The notes beneath the pieces are model-generated. The model searched no databases, was not told where the DNA came from, and was given only the letters and a program-made list of their open reading frames with translations. A stretch of 64,000 nucleotides of DNA, from the NCBI GenBank assembly GCA_910585705.1, contig CAJUER010000002.1, positions 248,001 through 312,000 on the forward strand, written 5' to 3'. Made by a program: the position numbers and the translations under genes. Below, in pieces: positions 8,440 through 15,418 of this stretch (position 1 is its first letter; each line of letters begins with the position of its first letter). This DNA comes from an uncultured Christensenella sp. (GTDB taxonomy: Bacteria > Bacillota > Clostridia > Christensenellales > Borkfalkiaceae).

Positions 8440-9995
8440 TGAAAACCACCGAAACAAAAGCGCCGACGAAGGCGGCTAAACCCGCTGCAAAAACTGCGGC
8501 AAAGAAACCTGCGGCAAAATCAACCGCAAAAACTGCCGCAAAAGCGGTAAAGACTGTAAAACCCGAAAACACTAACATGAAACCCTTTATGGACAACGAT
8601 TTTCTGCTTACCACAGAGACGGCTAAAAAGCTGTACCACGAGCATGCGGAAAAGATGCCCATTATAGATTATCACTGCCATTTACAGCCTAAGGAAATTT
8701 ACGAGGACAAGAAGTTCAGGAACCTTGCGGAAGTTTGGCTCGGCGCGGGCGACAGGTACGGCGACCATTACAAGTGGCGCGCTCTCCGCGCGAGGGGATA
8801 TATGGAGGATTCTATTTCGGGTCCCGACGACGACTATAAAAAATATTTGCAGTTCGTCGAGAGTATGCCTTACTTTGTCGGCAATCCGCTTTATCATTGG
8901 TCGCACCTCGAAATGCGCAGATACTTCGGCATAGACGAAGTTATTAATTCCGCCAACGCCGAAAAAATCTGGAATAAGGCGAACGAAGTTCTCGAAACGC
9001 TGACCGCGCGCGAGATGATGTACAAGTTCAACGTAAAAACCGTCTGCACGACCGACGACCCTGTTGACAGCTTGGAATGGCACAAAAAAATGAACGAGGA
9101 CGTAACTCTTAAAGTCAAGGTCCGCCCTGCGTTCCGCCCCGATAAAGCTATAAACGTCGAGCTTTCCTGGTTCGCAAGTTGGGTTAAGCAGCTTTCGGGT
9201 GTGGTCAAAAAGCCGATAAAATGCTTGCAGGATTTATGCGACGCGCTTGCGGACAGAATTAAATTTTTCGACAGTATGGGCAGTAAGCTTTCCGACCACG
9301 CGCTCGACGTGGTTCACTACGCGCCCGCAACTTATAAAGAAGCGAACGCCGTATTCCTTAAAGGTATGAAGGGTAAGCCCGTAACCGAAGAGGAGCAGGA
9401 TAAGTACAAGGGTTATATCCTCGTATTTCTCGGCAAGCAGTACGCAAAGTACGGCTGGGTTCAGCAGTACCATATCGGCGCGCTCAGAAACAACTCGAAG
9501 TCTATGCTCAAAAAAATCGGACCCGATACGGGTTTTGACGCCATTGAGGATTCGGTTTATATGGAAAAGCTTTCGGCTTTGTTGGGCGAACTCGACAACG
9601 GCGGAAGCCTGCCCAAAACCATACTTTATTGCTTAAACCCGCGCGACAACTACGCTTTAAGCGTGCTTGCCGGTTGCTTCCAGAAGGAAGGAGTGAAGGG
9701 CAGGGTACAGGTCGGTACGGCTTGGTGGTTCCTTGACCAGCAGGACGGTATGCGCCAAAATCTTGAAACGCTTATGCAGGTCGGGCTTGTAGCGCAGTCC
9801 GTCGGTATGCTTACGGACAGCCGTTCCTTCCTTGCTTATCCGCGCCACGAATATTACAGAAGAATTTTATGCCAAATGCTCGGCAATTTGGTTGAAAGCG
9901 GACAGTATCCGGAATCGGAGCTGGAAACGCTCGGCAAAATTGTCGAGGACGTCTGCTACAACAACGCCGCAGAATACTTCGGTTTTACCGAGTAA
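8439..9995 (+). CDS. uxaC: Uronate isomerase with a Lys/Ala/Pro-rich N-terminal tail
   Basis: Isomerises D-galacturonate to tagaturonate (and glucuronate to fructuronate). The catalytic body begins near residue 47 at MKPFMDNDFLL and shows the amidohydrolase metal motif DYHCHL (~73-78). The C-terminal TDSRSF segment is typical of UxaC. The first 46 residues are unusual: low-complexity Ala/Lys/Pro/Thr resembling a histone H1 tail. The ATG overlapping the uxaA stop follows a GGGAG site, while the internal ATG at 8577 has no ribosome site, so the tail should be translated. Usual family length is ~465-470 residues. Confidence 0.95.
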   Translation: MKTTETKAPTKAAKPAAKTAAKKPAAKSTAKTAAKAVKTVKPENTNMKPFMDNDFLLTTETAKKLYHEHAEKMPIIDYHCHLQPKEIYEDKKFRNLAEVWLGAGDRYGDHYKWRALRARGYMEDSISGPDDDYKKYLQFVESMPYFVGNPLYHWSHLEMRRYFGIDEVINSANAEKIWNKANEVLETLTAREMMYKFNVKTVCTTDDPVDSLEWHKKMNEDVTLKVKVRPAFRPDKAINVELSWFASWVKQLSGVVKKPIKCLQDLCDALADRIKFFDSMGSKLSDHALDVVHYAPATYKEANAVFLKGMKGKPVTEEEQDKYKGYILVFLGKQYAKYGWVQQYHIGALRNNSKSMLKKIGPDTGFDAIEDSVYMEKLSALLGELDNGGSLPKTILYCLNPRDNYALSVLAGCFQKEGVKGRVQVGTAWWFLDQQDGMRQNLETLMQVGLVAQSVGMLTDSRSFLAYPRHEYYRRILCQMLGNLVESGQYPESELETLGKIVEDVCYNNAAEYFGFTE

Positions 9996-10090
9996 GTTTT
10001 TTAAAGTTAAGTTAATAAATATTTTTCACTGCGTTCAGAACAAAGTTTAACAGAATAACGCGTTTGTAAAACGACAAAGAGAAATGCGAA

Positions 10091-10130
10091 AGCGCCGCGC
10101 GGGTTTTTAACCCGCGCGGCGCTGTTTTTT
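10091..10130 (+). terminator. Rho-independent terminator of the uronate operon
   Basis: A 13-bp GC-rich perfect stem (AGCGCCGCGCGGG and its complement) with loop TTTTTAA is followed by G and six T. It lies ~95 nt after uxaC and closes the operon. Confidence 0.92.
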
Positions 10131-10190
10131 GCGTTGTTAATTTATTTCGCCTTTATTCTATTATATAAACATTATTAATTTTTAAATCTT

Positions 10191-10252
10191 GCCGAAAAAC
10201 TTATCCTTAATTTAAGGCTTCTCTTCAAGAAGCTGTCGCAAAGTTTGCGTAA
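10191..10252 (+). repeat. Intergenic repeat, short copy A
   Basis: About 60 nt nearly identical to the 5' part of the sequence at 10582. Shared elements are GCCGAAAA, the palindrome CCTTAATTTAAGG, CTTCTCTT..AGAAGCTGTCGC and TTGCGTAA. It ends at the 3' end of the HTH gene. Two copies flank that gene. The rest of 10131-10190 is AT-rich with nothing recognised. Confidence 0.7.
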
Positions 10253-10474
10253 CTAAATTTTTGTTCCGTTTTCGTCCTCTAATCCCAAAAGATAGTCGCA
10301 ACTTACGTCGAAATACTCGGCTATCTTTTTAAGATAAGAAATTTTAGGTTCGTTCACTCCGCTACACCACCAAAGTACGGCTTGTTTACTTACGCCGATA
10401 TCTTGCGCCAGCTTGTATTTGCTCATTTTATTTTCGTCTATAAGTTTGTTAAGTCTATCCACAAAAATTTGCAT
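10253..10474 (-). CDS. Small XRE-family HTH regulator
   Basis: A 73-residue protein that is essentially one Cro/C1-type helix-turn-helix. Residues ~17-60 carry the pattern KYKLAQDIGVSKQAVLWWCSG..EPKISYLKKIAEYF, followed by DVSCDYLLG, common at the end of such domains. A TATAAT on the minus strand at 10481-10486 lies only 6 nt before the ATG, and there is no Shine-Dalgarno sequence, so the mRNA may be leaderless. A strong divergent promoter starts 34 nt upstream of the gene and is a natural target for autoregulation. Confidence 0.85.
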   Translation of the reverse strand: MQIFVDRLNKLIDENKMSKYKLAQDIGVSKQAVLWWCSGVNEPKISYLKKIAEYFDVSCDYLLGLEDENGTKI

Positions 10475-10507
10475 AATTAAATTATAAAAGATAACTTACC
10501 TAATTTG

Positions 10508-10536
10508 TTGACAAGGCTAGAAAACTTTGCTATAAT
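10508..10536 (+). promoter_or_regulatory. Sigma-A-type promoter divergent from the HTH gene
   Basis: TTGACA and TATAAT separated by exactly 17 nt. Transcription would run through the longer intergenic repeat toward the structured-RNA region and the two small genes at 11078-11515. Confidence 0.8.
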
Positions 10537-10581
10537 TGCCGTAAGATAGTTTTGTTACATCATTCTTTCGTTCTGCGGTGT

Positions 10582-10736
10582 GCCGAAAATTTTATCCTTA
10601 ATTTAAGGCTTCTCTTAGAGAAGCTGTCGCGGAGCTTGCGTAAGCGACTGATGAGGTGATGACCTCATGACCTCACCCGTCTTGCCCTGACGGGCAATCC
10701 ACCCTCCCCGCAGGAGGGCTTTTATAAAGAGGTCTT
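10582..10736 (+). repeat. Intergenic repeat, long copy B with three hairpins
   Basis: The first ~60 nt match copy A. The remainder holds three small hairpins: TGAGGT/ACCTCA, CCGTC/GACGG and CCCTC/GAGGG. This modular layout resembles dispersed non-coding repeats seen between genes of gut Clostridia. No coding potential was seen. Confidence 0.65.
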
Positions 10737-10820
10737 TTCACCGAGCAAGTAGGGTTACAATAAGGATTTTTGCTGAGTTCGGAAAGGTTGGGGGCAATTT
10801 AAAAAATTTTTAAAATACAT

Positions 10821-10849
10821 TTGTATTTTTTTGTTTAATGTGTTAAACT
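10821..10849 (+). promoter_or_regulatory. Candidate promoter for the structured RNA
   Basis: TTGTAT and TAAACT with a 17-nt spacer. The predicted start falls at about 10856, exactly where the long stem of the downstream RNA begins. The -35 and -10 boxes are each imperfect. Confidence 0.5.
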
Positions 10850-10855
10850 GTGATA

Positions 10856-11030
10856 GTCACAAACTTTTACTATAACTAATATCAATATCAATTAATTTAT
10901 GTTATTGCCAATATTAATTGCAGGTAATGCACTTTATAGGCGATAACATCGTTATAGTGTTTAGGTTTGTGACAAAACTTCAAACAAGTGCATTCCGGAG
11001 TGTGCTTCTTTTAAGCACACTTTATTTTTT
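10856..11030 (+). ncRNA. Candidate structured small RNA, ~175 nt
   Basis: Nested helices: 10856-10864 with 10965-10973 (9 bp), 10869-10876 with 10951-10958 (8 bp) and 10900-10909 with 10939-10948 (10 bp, one G-U). A large one-sided bulge of 23 nt lies at 10877-10899. A classic terminator follows: a 9-bp stem at 10999-11007/11013-11021 with a T-run. A promoter-like pair lies just upstream. No open frame of note. I do not recognise a named family; the 3' terminator outside the main helix argues against 6S RNA. It could instead be the leader of the genes at 11078. Confidence 0.55.
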
Positions 11031-11077
11031 TACATAAATTAAAGTGTGAAAAAATAATTACGGGAGGTGCTTTTTTA

Positions 11078-11278
11078 ACGAGAAGGATTAAAGATAATTC
11101 GGTTGACAGATGCGAACTTTTAGATGAAATTGTTACTATTTTAGACGATTATTTTTTGTGCGAGTTCCGCCGCATAGGCGATACGCAGTATTTGCATTTC
11201 GAGGACGGCGACGTTTACGCGCTTAATCTTATTAAATGTAACAATTTAAACACTGAAAAAGATAAAGGAAAAACTTAA
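11078..11278 (+). CDS. Small unknown protein without a canonical start codon
   Basis: An open frame of 66 codons reads T-R-R-I-K-D-N-S-V-D-R-C-E-L-L-D and ends KDKGKT, immediately before the next ATG. A good ribosome site (GGGAGG, 11062-11067) lies at the right distance from codons TTA/ACG, but no ATG, GTG or TTG is in frame near it. A GTG at 11068 would be in frame only if the T6 run at 11071-11076 had one more T. So this is a gene with a non-standard start, a recent one-base loss, or a sequencing error. The end is given as the stop codon. Confidence 0.45.
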   Translation, partial: TRRIKDNSVDRCELLDEIVTILDDYFLCEFRRIGDTQYLHFEDGDVYALNLIKCNNLNTEKDKGKT

Positions 11279-11515
11279 ATGAAGAGCGATAACGAATTTG
11301 AAAACAAAAAAAACAACAGATCGGTCGACAAGCTTTGTTCGGCGGATTTGTTCGAATCATTAAAGGGAAAGGACATAAGCGCGGCGGAGGTTGCGGCGGA
11401 ACTCGATATTATTTTACAGGACTTTTTTTCGGGCTCGTCGGAACTGAACCAAGAAAAATTGATATTAAGGTTTTTAAACGGCAATAAATTCAAGTTGACC
11501 ATTGAAAAAATTTGA
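11279..11515 (+). CDS. Small unknown protein
   Basis: 78 residues, charged, with no membrane segment and no cysteine pattern beyond one Cys. It starts directly after the stop of the preceding small frame, behind AAAGGA, so the two are probably co-translated. The middle (ISAAEVAAELDIILQDFF) should form an amphipathic helix. No family recognised. The 70 nt after it hold nothing clear. Confidence 0.6.
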   Translation: MKSDNEFENKKNNRSVDKLCSADLFESLKGKDISAAEVAAELDIILQDFFSGSSELNQEKLILRFLNGNKFKLTIEKI

Positions 11516-11585
11516 TTTTGAAAAAGCGGACTTTTTATTGCGTTCAAAATGACGTGGAGTGCGCATATGGCAAAAACCGCCAAAT

Positions 11586-12548
11586 TCAACGCATATTTTC
11601 CTTAAATTTCGTATTGAAATAATTTATAATTTCATCTGCCTCATCTTTACCGAGCGCTTTCGCCCAGCTTACGGGTGCAAGCCCGCCGCGTAAACCGAAG
11701 AAGGAAAACCTCGCCGTTTTGTCGCGGTAGGTATCGTTCCACCTGTCAAACAGCGCGGGGTTTATACATTTGCCGACAGTGCAGTTTATAAATTCGCATT
11801 TTCCGAAGTCGCGCCACGCCCTTGCAAGGTAAACGCTTTGCTCTTTCGCACCGCCGCTTAAAAATTCGCAGTCGATAAAGCAAAATCCGCGCGTCTGCTT
11901 CAAGGAGTGCGCGGGCGCGGCAACAAAGCCGTTGCTTCTGCCGTCGTCCAGCGAAAGGAATTTACAGCGTGTAAAGTATGCTTCTGCACAGCCGAAAACA
12001 TAGTCGACCGTGCCGCAAATTGTGCAGTCCTCGAAAAAGTGCAGACAACCGCCCTCGCAGTAAAGCTGATTGCGCGGAATAAACCCGTCGTAATAGGTTT
12101 CGTCGTCGGTCAGTCCCGAGTACCTTATTATAAGGTCGTCGGGGAAAGGGGCGAGAAAAAGCGTGTCCTGCGTGGATTTCAAAGTAACGTTTTTCGCGCG
12201 GAAAAGTTTGCCGTGAACGGAAAGCGCAACGCATTGACCCTGAGTTACGGGGTCCTTTGCGGAGTTTTCCACCGTAAGGTTTTCAAGGCTGACGTTGTTG
12301 CCGCTTATGCAAAGCGTGTAAGTGCGGAAAGTGTTGTATTCCCGACCGTCCGCGTGCGTTTTTTTGGCGTAATCGTCAAAAGTAATTATCGTCTTTTCAC
12401 GGTCTTCGCCTATAATTTTAACGTTGTCCGCGCGGATTTCGGTTTTTTGTCTGTAAATTCCCGCGCTAAGGTACACGGTCGCCCCGCCTTCGAGCCCGTT
12501 TATCGCGGTCTGAATATCGTCGGAAGGGGTAAGAAGAATAGTTTTCAT
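11586..12548 (-). CDS. Pectinesterase (pectin methylesterase, CE8), no signal peptide
   Basis: Removes methyl groups from homogalacturonan, releasing methanol and acidic pectin. 320 residues with a right-handed beta-helix. Family motifs are in order: QGQCVAL (~108), STQDTLF, the catalytic GTVDYVFG (~180, Asp nucleophile) and YLARAW (~244, Arg), equivalent to LGRPW. There is no N-terminal signal sequence, so it should act in the cytoplasm on imported methylated oligosaccharides. The ATG was chosen because it follows AAAGG; an upstream in-frame ATG lacks a site. Confidence 0.9.
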   Translation of the reverse strand: MKTILLTPSDDIQTAINGLEGGATVYLSAGIYRQKTEIRADNVKIIGEDREKTIITFDDYAKKTHADGREYNTFRTYTLCISGNNVSLENLTVENSAKDPVTQGQCVALSVHGKLFRAKNVTLKSTQDTLFLAPFPDDLIIRYSGLTDDETYYDGFIPRNQLYCEGGCLHFFEDCTICGTVDYVFGCAEAYFTRCKFLSLDDGRSNGFVAAPAHSLKQTRGFCFIDCEFLSGGAKEQSVYLARAWRDFGKCEFINCTVGKCINPALFDRWNDTYRDKTARFSFFGLRGGLAPVSWAKALGKDEADEIINYFNTKFKENMR

Positions 12549-12571
12549 AATTTTTCCTTTTATCAAGGCAT

Positions 12572-12600
12572 ATTGTAGCATACTTTTTTTTATGAAACAA
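12572..12600 (-). promoter_or_regulatory. Promoter of the pectinesterase gene
   Basis: On the minus strand TTGTTT (12600-12595) and TACAAT (12577-12572) are 17 nt apart, with the start codon ~24 nt downstream of the -10 box. The -35 box ends 1 nt short of the left prophage repeat, so the insertion left this promoter intact. Confidence 0.65.
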
Positions 12601-12601
12601 T

Positions 12602-12617
12602 AAAAAAAGCGACAAAT
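12602..12617 (+). repeat. Left copy of the 16-bp prophage-flanking direct repeat
   Basis: AAAAAAAGCGACAAAT, identical to 48329-48344. It is either the target-site duplication or the attachment core. Just inside, GGTTTGT (12633-12639) is inverted relative to ACAAACC (48319-48325) at the right end, a possible short terminal inverted repeat. Confidence 0.6.
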
Positions 12618-12628
12618 TGATATTCTAC

Positions 12629-12656
12629 AATAGGTTTGTTAATTGACAAGCCTATT
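12629..12656 (+). promoter_or_regulatory. Imperfect dyad 1 upstream of the RHH gene
   Basis: Arms AATAGGTTTGTT and GACAAGCCTATT with a 4-nt spacer pair with two wobble positions. It contains TTGACA (12643-12648), a possible -35 box. Related in sequence (core TTGTC/GACAA) to dyad 2, so the two look like operator repeats. Confidence 0.5.
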
Positions 12657-12680
12657 TATTTTTTACGACATAATTTTACA

Positions 12681-12705
12681 TAGACTTGTCAATGCGACAA
12701 GTCTA
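12681..12705 (+). promoter_or_regulatory. Perfect dyad 2 (operator) upstream of the RHH gene
   Basis: Perfect 10-bp arms TAGACTTGTC/GACAAGTCTA around AATGC, ending 25 nt before the ATG of a ribbon-helix-helix protein. This is a likely autoregulatory operator; it could also be a binding site for the integrase near the left end. Confidence 0.6.
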
Positions 12706-12730
12706 TTTTTTATTTTACAGGAGGTGCAAC

Positions 12731-12898
12731 ATGGCAGATAAAAGCAAGGAAACCAAAACCGAGCGCGTGACTATAAGTGCGCAAATCGGAAAACCCGCGC
12801 AAGAGCAGTTGGTAAAAATTGCCGCCCGCAAAGACTTGAAGTTTAGCGATGTTTTGAGGGCGGCTATTAACGACTACATCGCAAAAGAAAGCAACTAA
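12731..12898 (+). CDS. Ribbon-helix-helix (Arc/MetJ-type) small DNA-binding protein
   Basis: 55 residues. A strand TERVTISAQI (~10-19) is followed by two helices, KPAQEQLVKIAARKDL and KFSDVLRAAINDYIA, the classic RHH layout in which the strand of a dimer reads the operator. It is the first gene of the element, behind CAGGAGG and two dyads with the same core. It probably represses the early operon and its own synthesis. Confidence 0.75.
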   Translation: MADKSKETKTERVTISAQIGKPAQEQLVKIAARKDLKFSDVLRAAINDYIAKESN

Positions 12899-12923
12899 AC
12901 CAAAAAACCATAGGAGGCACACT

Positions 12924-13142
12924 ATGAGCAACAACCAAACCGAAACAACTTGCAACCCGCTTGCGGCGTTCGGGGTACCCGACACCGTATTTGTGAACGG
13001 CTTGCAATACAAAAACAAATATGTCATTGAGGCGTTGCTTGTCAATTTGACGGCGAACGCAAAAGACATCAAGCACTTTGTTTTGACTCGCATTGGCGGC
13101 GTTGTCAAAGCGTACATCACGACGACGGAGGCGGCGAAATAA
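12924..13142 (+). CDS. Small unknown phage protein
   Basis: 72 residues, soluble, rich in Asn and Thr at the start (MSNNQTETTCN). The second half (VIEALLVNLTANAKDIKHFVLTR) suggests an alpha/beta fold. It has a clear TAGGAGG site, and its TAA overlaps the next ATG (TAATG). No family recognised. Confidence 0.65.
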   Translation: MSNNQTETTCNPLAAFGVPDTVFVNGLQYKNKYVIEALLVNLTANAKDIKHFVLTRIGGVVKAYITTTEAAK

Positions 13143-13558
13143 TGCAAGGACTTATCGAAAACGAGAACTACAACACCCGCTTGCGTTTTTTGTTATGGCG
13201 TTACAACAAAATCAAGCACATCAAAGACCCGACCGAACGGCGCAACGGGTACGACAATTATGCGGACGCAATAAACGGTGCCCGTCGTCAATTAAAGAAA
13301 ATCGGACAACCCGCCGACCGCGTAATTATTACGCCCGACATCAATTACCCCGAATATTACACGATACTTTACAAGACCCCGTTTGAATTTGAGGGCACGA
13401 AGGACGAATTCGCCGCGTATTTGTGGGAAAATCACGCAACATACGCGGCACCGTCGCAATACGACTGCACAGGACAGCACTTCACAACGGGTTTTAAGAT
13501 TGGGCACATCGGCGGCAACTTATGGAAAGTTGCGGAGAGTATGGGGGTTGATGTATGA
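13142..13558 (+). CDS. Unknown early phage protein
   Basis: 138 residues. The N-terminal half is basic and helical (RLRFLLWRYNKIKHIKD). The C-terminal half contains FEFEGTKDEFAAYLWENH and a Gly-rich HIGGNLWKV end. It overlaps both neighbours by a few bases, so it is embedded in a translationally coupled string. No known motif. Confidence 0.65.
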   Translation: MQGLIENENYNTRLRFLLWRYNKIKHIKDPTERRNGYDNYADAINGARRQLKKIGQPADRVIITPDINYPEYYTILYKTPFEFEGTKDEFAAYLWENHATYAAPSQYDCTGQHFTTGFKIGHIGGNLWKVAESMGVDV

Positions 13559-13983
13559 ACAGGCAACGCATTTACAGGGGGAAACGACCCGACACAGGCG
13601 CGTTTGTTGAAGGCGGTTTATTCTATTTGCCCGACGGTACGCCGTGCATTGTGACTTATGCAGACCCCGACAAATTCGGGTTTGATTGGCTCGAAGTGCC
13701 GCGCGACACCGTCGGCGAATTCACGGGCGTTACCGACAAGAACAACAAGCGCGTTTTTGAGGACGACATCGCCCGTATCAAGTACGAAGGCAAAACCTAC
13801 GTCGGCATAATTCAATACGACGCGCTCGGCGTGTTTATATTCGTTGCGCGCGGGTTTGGGTGGGTACCGCTTTTCAAACTCGCCGACGACGAAATGACGC
13901 AACGTAACGGTCAAAGGCTGACCGCCATTGAAATTATCGGGAATATGCACGACAACCCCGAATTATTGGAGGCGGGCAAATGA
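13555..13983 (+). CDS. YopX-like phage protein
   Basis: 142 residues matching the YopX pattern: an opening RIYRGKR with WVEG-like GAFVEGGLFY, the central DTVGEFTGVTDKNNKRVFEDDIARIKY and the closing IEIIGNMHDNPELL. YopX proteins are common early genes in Firmicutes phages and are of unknown function. The start ATGA overlaps the previous stop, and the end overlaps the next gene by 4 nt. Confidence 0.85.
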   Translation: MNRQRIYRGKRPDTGAFVEGGLFYLPDGTPCIVTYADPDKFGFDWLEVPRDTVGEFTGVTDKNNKRVFEDDIARIKYEGKTYVGIIQYDALGVFIFVARGFGWVPLFKLADDEMTQRNGQRLTAIEIIGNMHDNPELLEAGK

Positions 13984-14666
13984 AGTTTGTATTTAACGAC
14001 GGCGGGCGCGCTGACGCAGGCTTTAAGGGTACAACGGGTGATTGTGCTTGCAGGGCGGCGGCAATCGCGGCGCAACGCCCGTACAAAGAGGTTTACGACC
14101 TTATAAACGAACTTGCAAAAAGCGAACGCATAGGCAAGCGCAAACGCAAAATATCGAACGCCCGCACGGGTGTTTACCCCGACACGTTCAAAAAGGTTAT
14201 GGCGCATTACGGCTTTGAATGGGTGCCGACAATGCACATCGGGCAAGGTTGCACCGTTCATTTACGCGAAAACGAACTCCCGAAGGGGCGCATTGTATGC
14301 AATGTATCGGGGCACTTTACCGCCGTTATTGACGGGGTGTTAAATGATACATACGACTGCACCCGCGACGGCTCCCGTTGCGTTTACGGTTACTTTATCA
14401 AGCGCAACGCGGACGCGGTAAAAGACGATAGCAAACAGCGCGCCGAATTTGTCCGAAAGCACGTTGCGCCGTTACTGAAGGCGGCGTTCGACAGCGTCGA
14501 CGACGTGTTTTATCGGAAGGAGCCGCAAACCCTTGACGAATTCATAACGACACGATACTTTGACGGGCGCGTTGTGACGTTTATTGTGACGCGTGACCCG
14601 CTCGGAATAATAGCACAAAAGGCAATAAACAACGTCTTGCGGGCGACAAGCGGAGGTGACAAATGA
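13980..14666 (+). CDS. Papain-like cysteine-protease-fold protein
   Basis: 228 residues. The residue order fits a papain/C39-like fold: a Cys-containing stretch GTTGDCACRAAAIA (~18-31) at the start of a helix, then CNVSGHFTAVIDGVLNDTYD (~103-122) with His and Asp/Asn. Catalytic assignment is by pattern only. It could be a protease, a peptidoglycan amidase of NlpC/CHAP type or an inactive relative. An early-gene location is unusual for a lysis enzyme. The ~80-residue C-terminal part has no recognisable motif. Confidence 0.6.
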   Translation: MKFVFNDGGRADAGFKGTTGDCACRAAAIAAQRPYKEVYDLINELAKSERIGKRKRKISNARTGVYPDTFKKVMAHYGFEWVPTMHIGQGCTVHLRENELPKGRIVCNVSGHFTAVIDGVLNDTYDCTRDGSRCVYGYFIKRNADAVKDDSKQRAEFVRKHVAPLLKAAFDSVDDVFYRKEPQTLDEFITTRYFDGRVVTFIVTRDPLGIIAQKAINNVLRATSGGDK

Positions 14667-15418
14667 AATTGACAAAATGTTGTATTTGCGGCAAGGAATT
14701 CACGGGGCACGGAAACAACCCCGACCCCGTCGAAAAATTTGGCAGGTGTTGCAACGACTGTCACTTTAATGTCGTTGTGCCACGCCGAATGTTGGACGCA
14801 AAAAAGGCGGCGGCACGGGCGGCGGCTGACGCGATAAAGTCGACCCCGTTGCAAAAACACGAAAGCGCAAAACTTAACGAATTTGTCGGGCAACTCGTCC
14901 GCATTGTATTTTGGGACGATGATGTCGATTGGGGAACGTTACACAAAGACACGCTCGCAACGTACTTGCAATGCCCCGACTCGGAAAATACAAAAATTAT
15001 CGGGTATTACATCGACCGCAAACCGCGCGGCGAGTTGCACTTTCGCAAGTCGCGCGTCAAAGAAATTACGCGGGCGTACGTCCTACAAATCGACGGCTTA
15101 AAATTGCCTACATCGACCGATGTTGAAATCAAGGGCGGCAAGGCTGACGCACCGATTAAAACGGTTTACATACCTGCACGCGCCGAACACGACGGCGCGC
15201 ATGGCATAAACGTCAAATTGCGTTGGGTGTGCCCGATATGCGGCGCGCCGCGCGGCGAAATATCAAACGGGCGGTCGTACGACGGCTCCCGCGTGCTTTT
15301 TTGTAACACATGGCAAAACCCTTGCGGGCACGTAGACAAATACGACGACGTGCGCGCGGAGGCGGCGGCAAACGGGTTAAACGGCGATGTGTTTGCGGGG
15401 GGGGGGGGCACTAAATGA
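14663..15418 (+). CDS. Zinc-finger protein ending in a poly-G tract
   Basis: 251 residues with two Cys clusters. N-terminal CCICGKEF..GRCCNDC (~6-31) looks like a treble-clef or zinc-ribbon. C-terminal CPICGAPRGE..VLFCNTWQNPCGH (~190-222) is a second metal site. The last codons contain 12 consecutive G (15397-15408), encoding GGGG, and the stop overlaps the methyltransferase start (ATGA). A change in G number would move the stop and uncouple the next gene. Function unknown; nucleic-acid binding is likely. Confidence 0.7.
   Translation: MKLTKCCICGKEFTGHGNNPDPVEKFGRCCNDCHFNVVVPRRMLDAKKAAARAAADAIKSTPLQKHESAKLNEFVGQLVRIVFWDDDVDWGTLHKDTLATYLQCPDSENTKIIGYYIDRKPRGELHFRKSRVKEITRAYVLQIDGLKLPTSTDVEIKGGKADAPIKTVYIPARAEHDGAHGINVKLRWVCPICGAPRGEISNGRSYDGSRVLFCNTWQNPCGHVDKYDDVRAEAAANGLNGDVFAGGGGTK
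15397..15408 (+). repeat. Poly-G tract (12 G) before methyltransferase 1
   Basis: Twelve G in the last codons of the upstream gene, 6 nt before the methyltransferase ATG. Tracts of this kind slip during replication and cause phase variation in other bacteria. Here slippage would alter translational coupling. Confidence 0.7.

Noticed and set aside
10856..11030. 6S RNA
   Set aside because: Size fits, but the terminator lies outside the main helix and the bulge is one-sided and not in the position expected for the promoter-mimic bubble.
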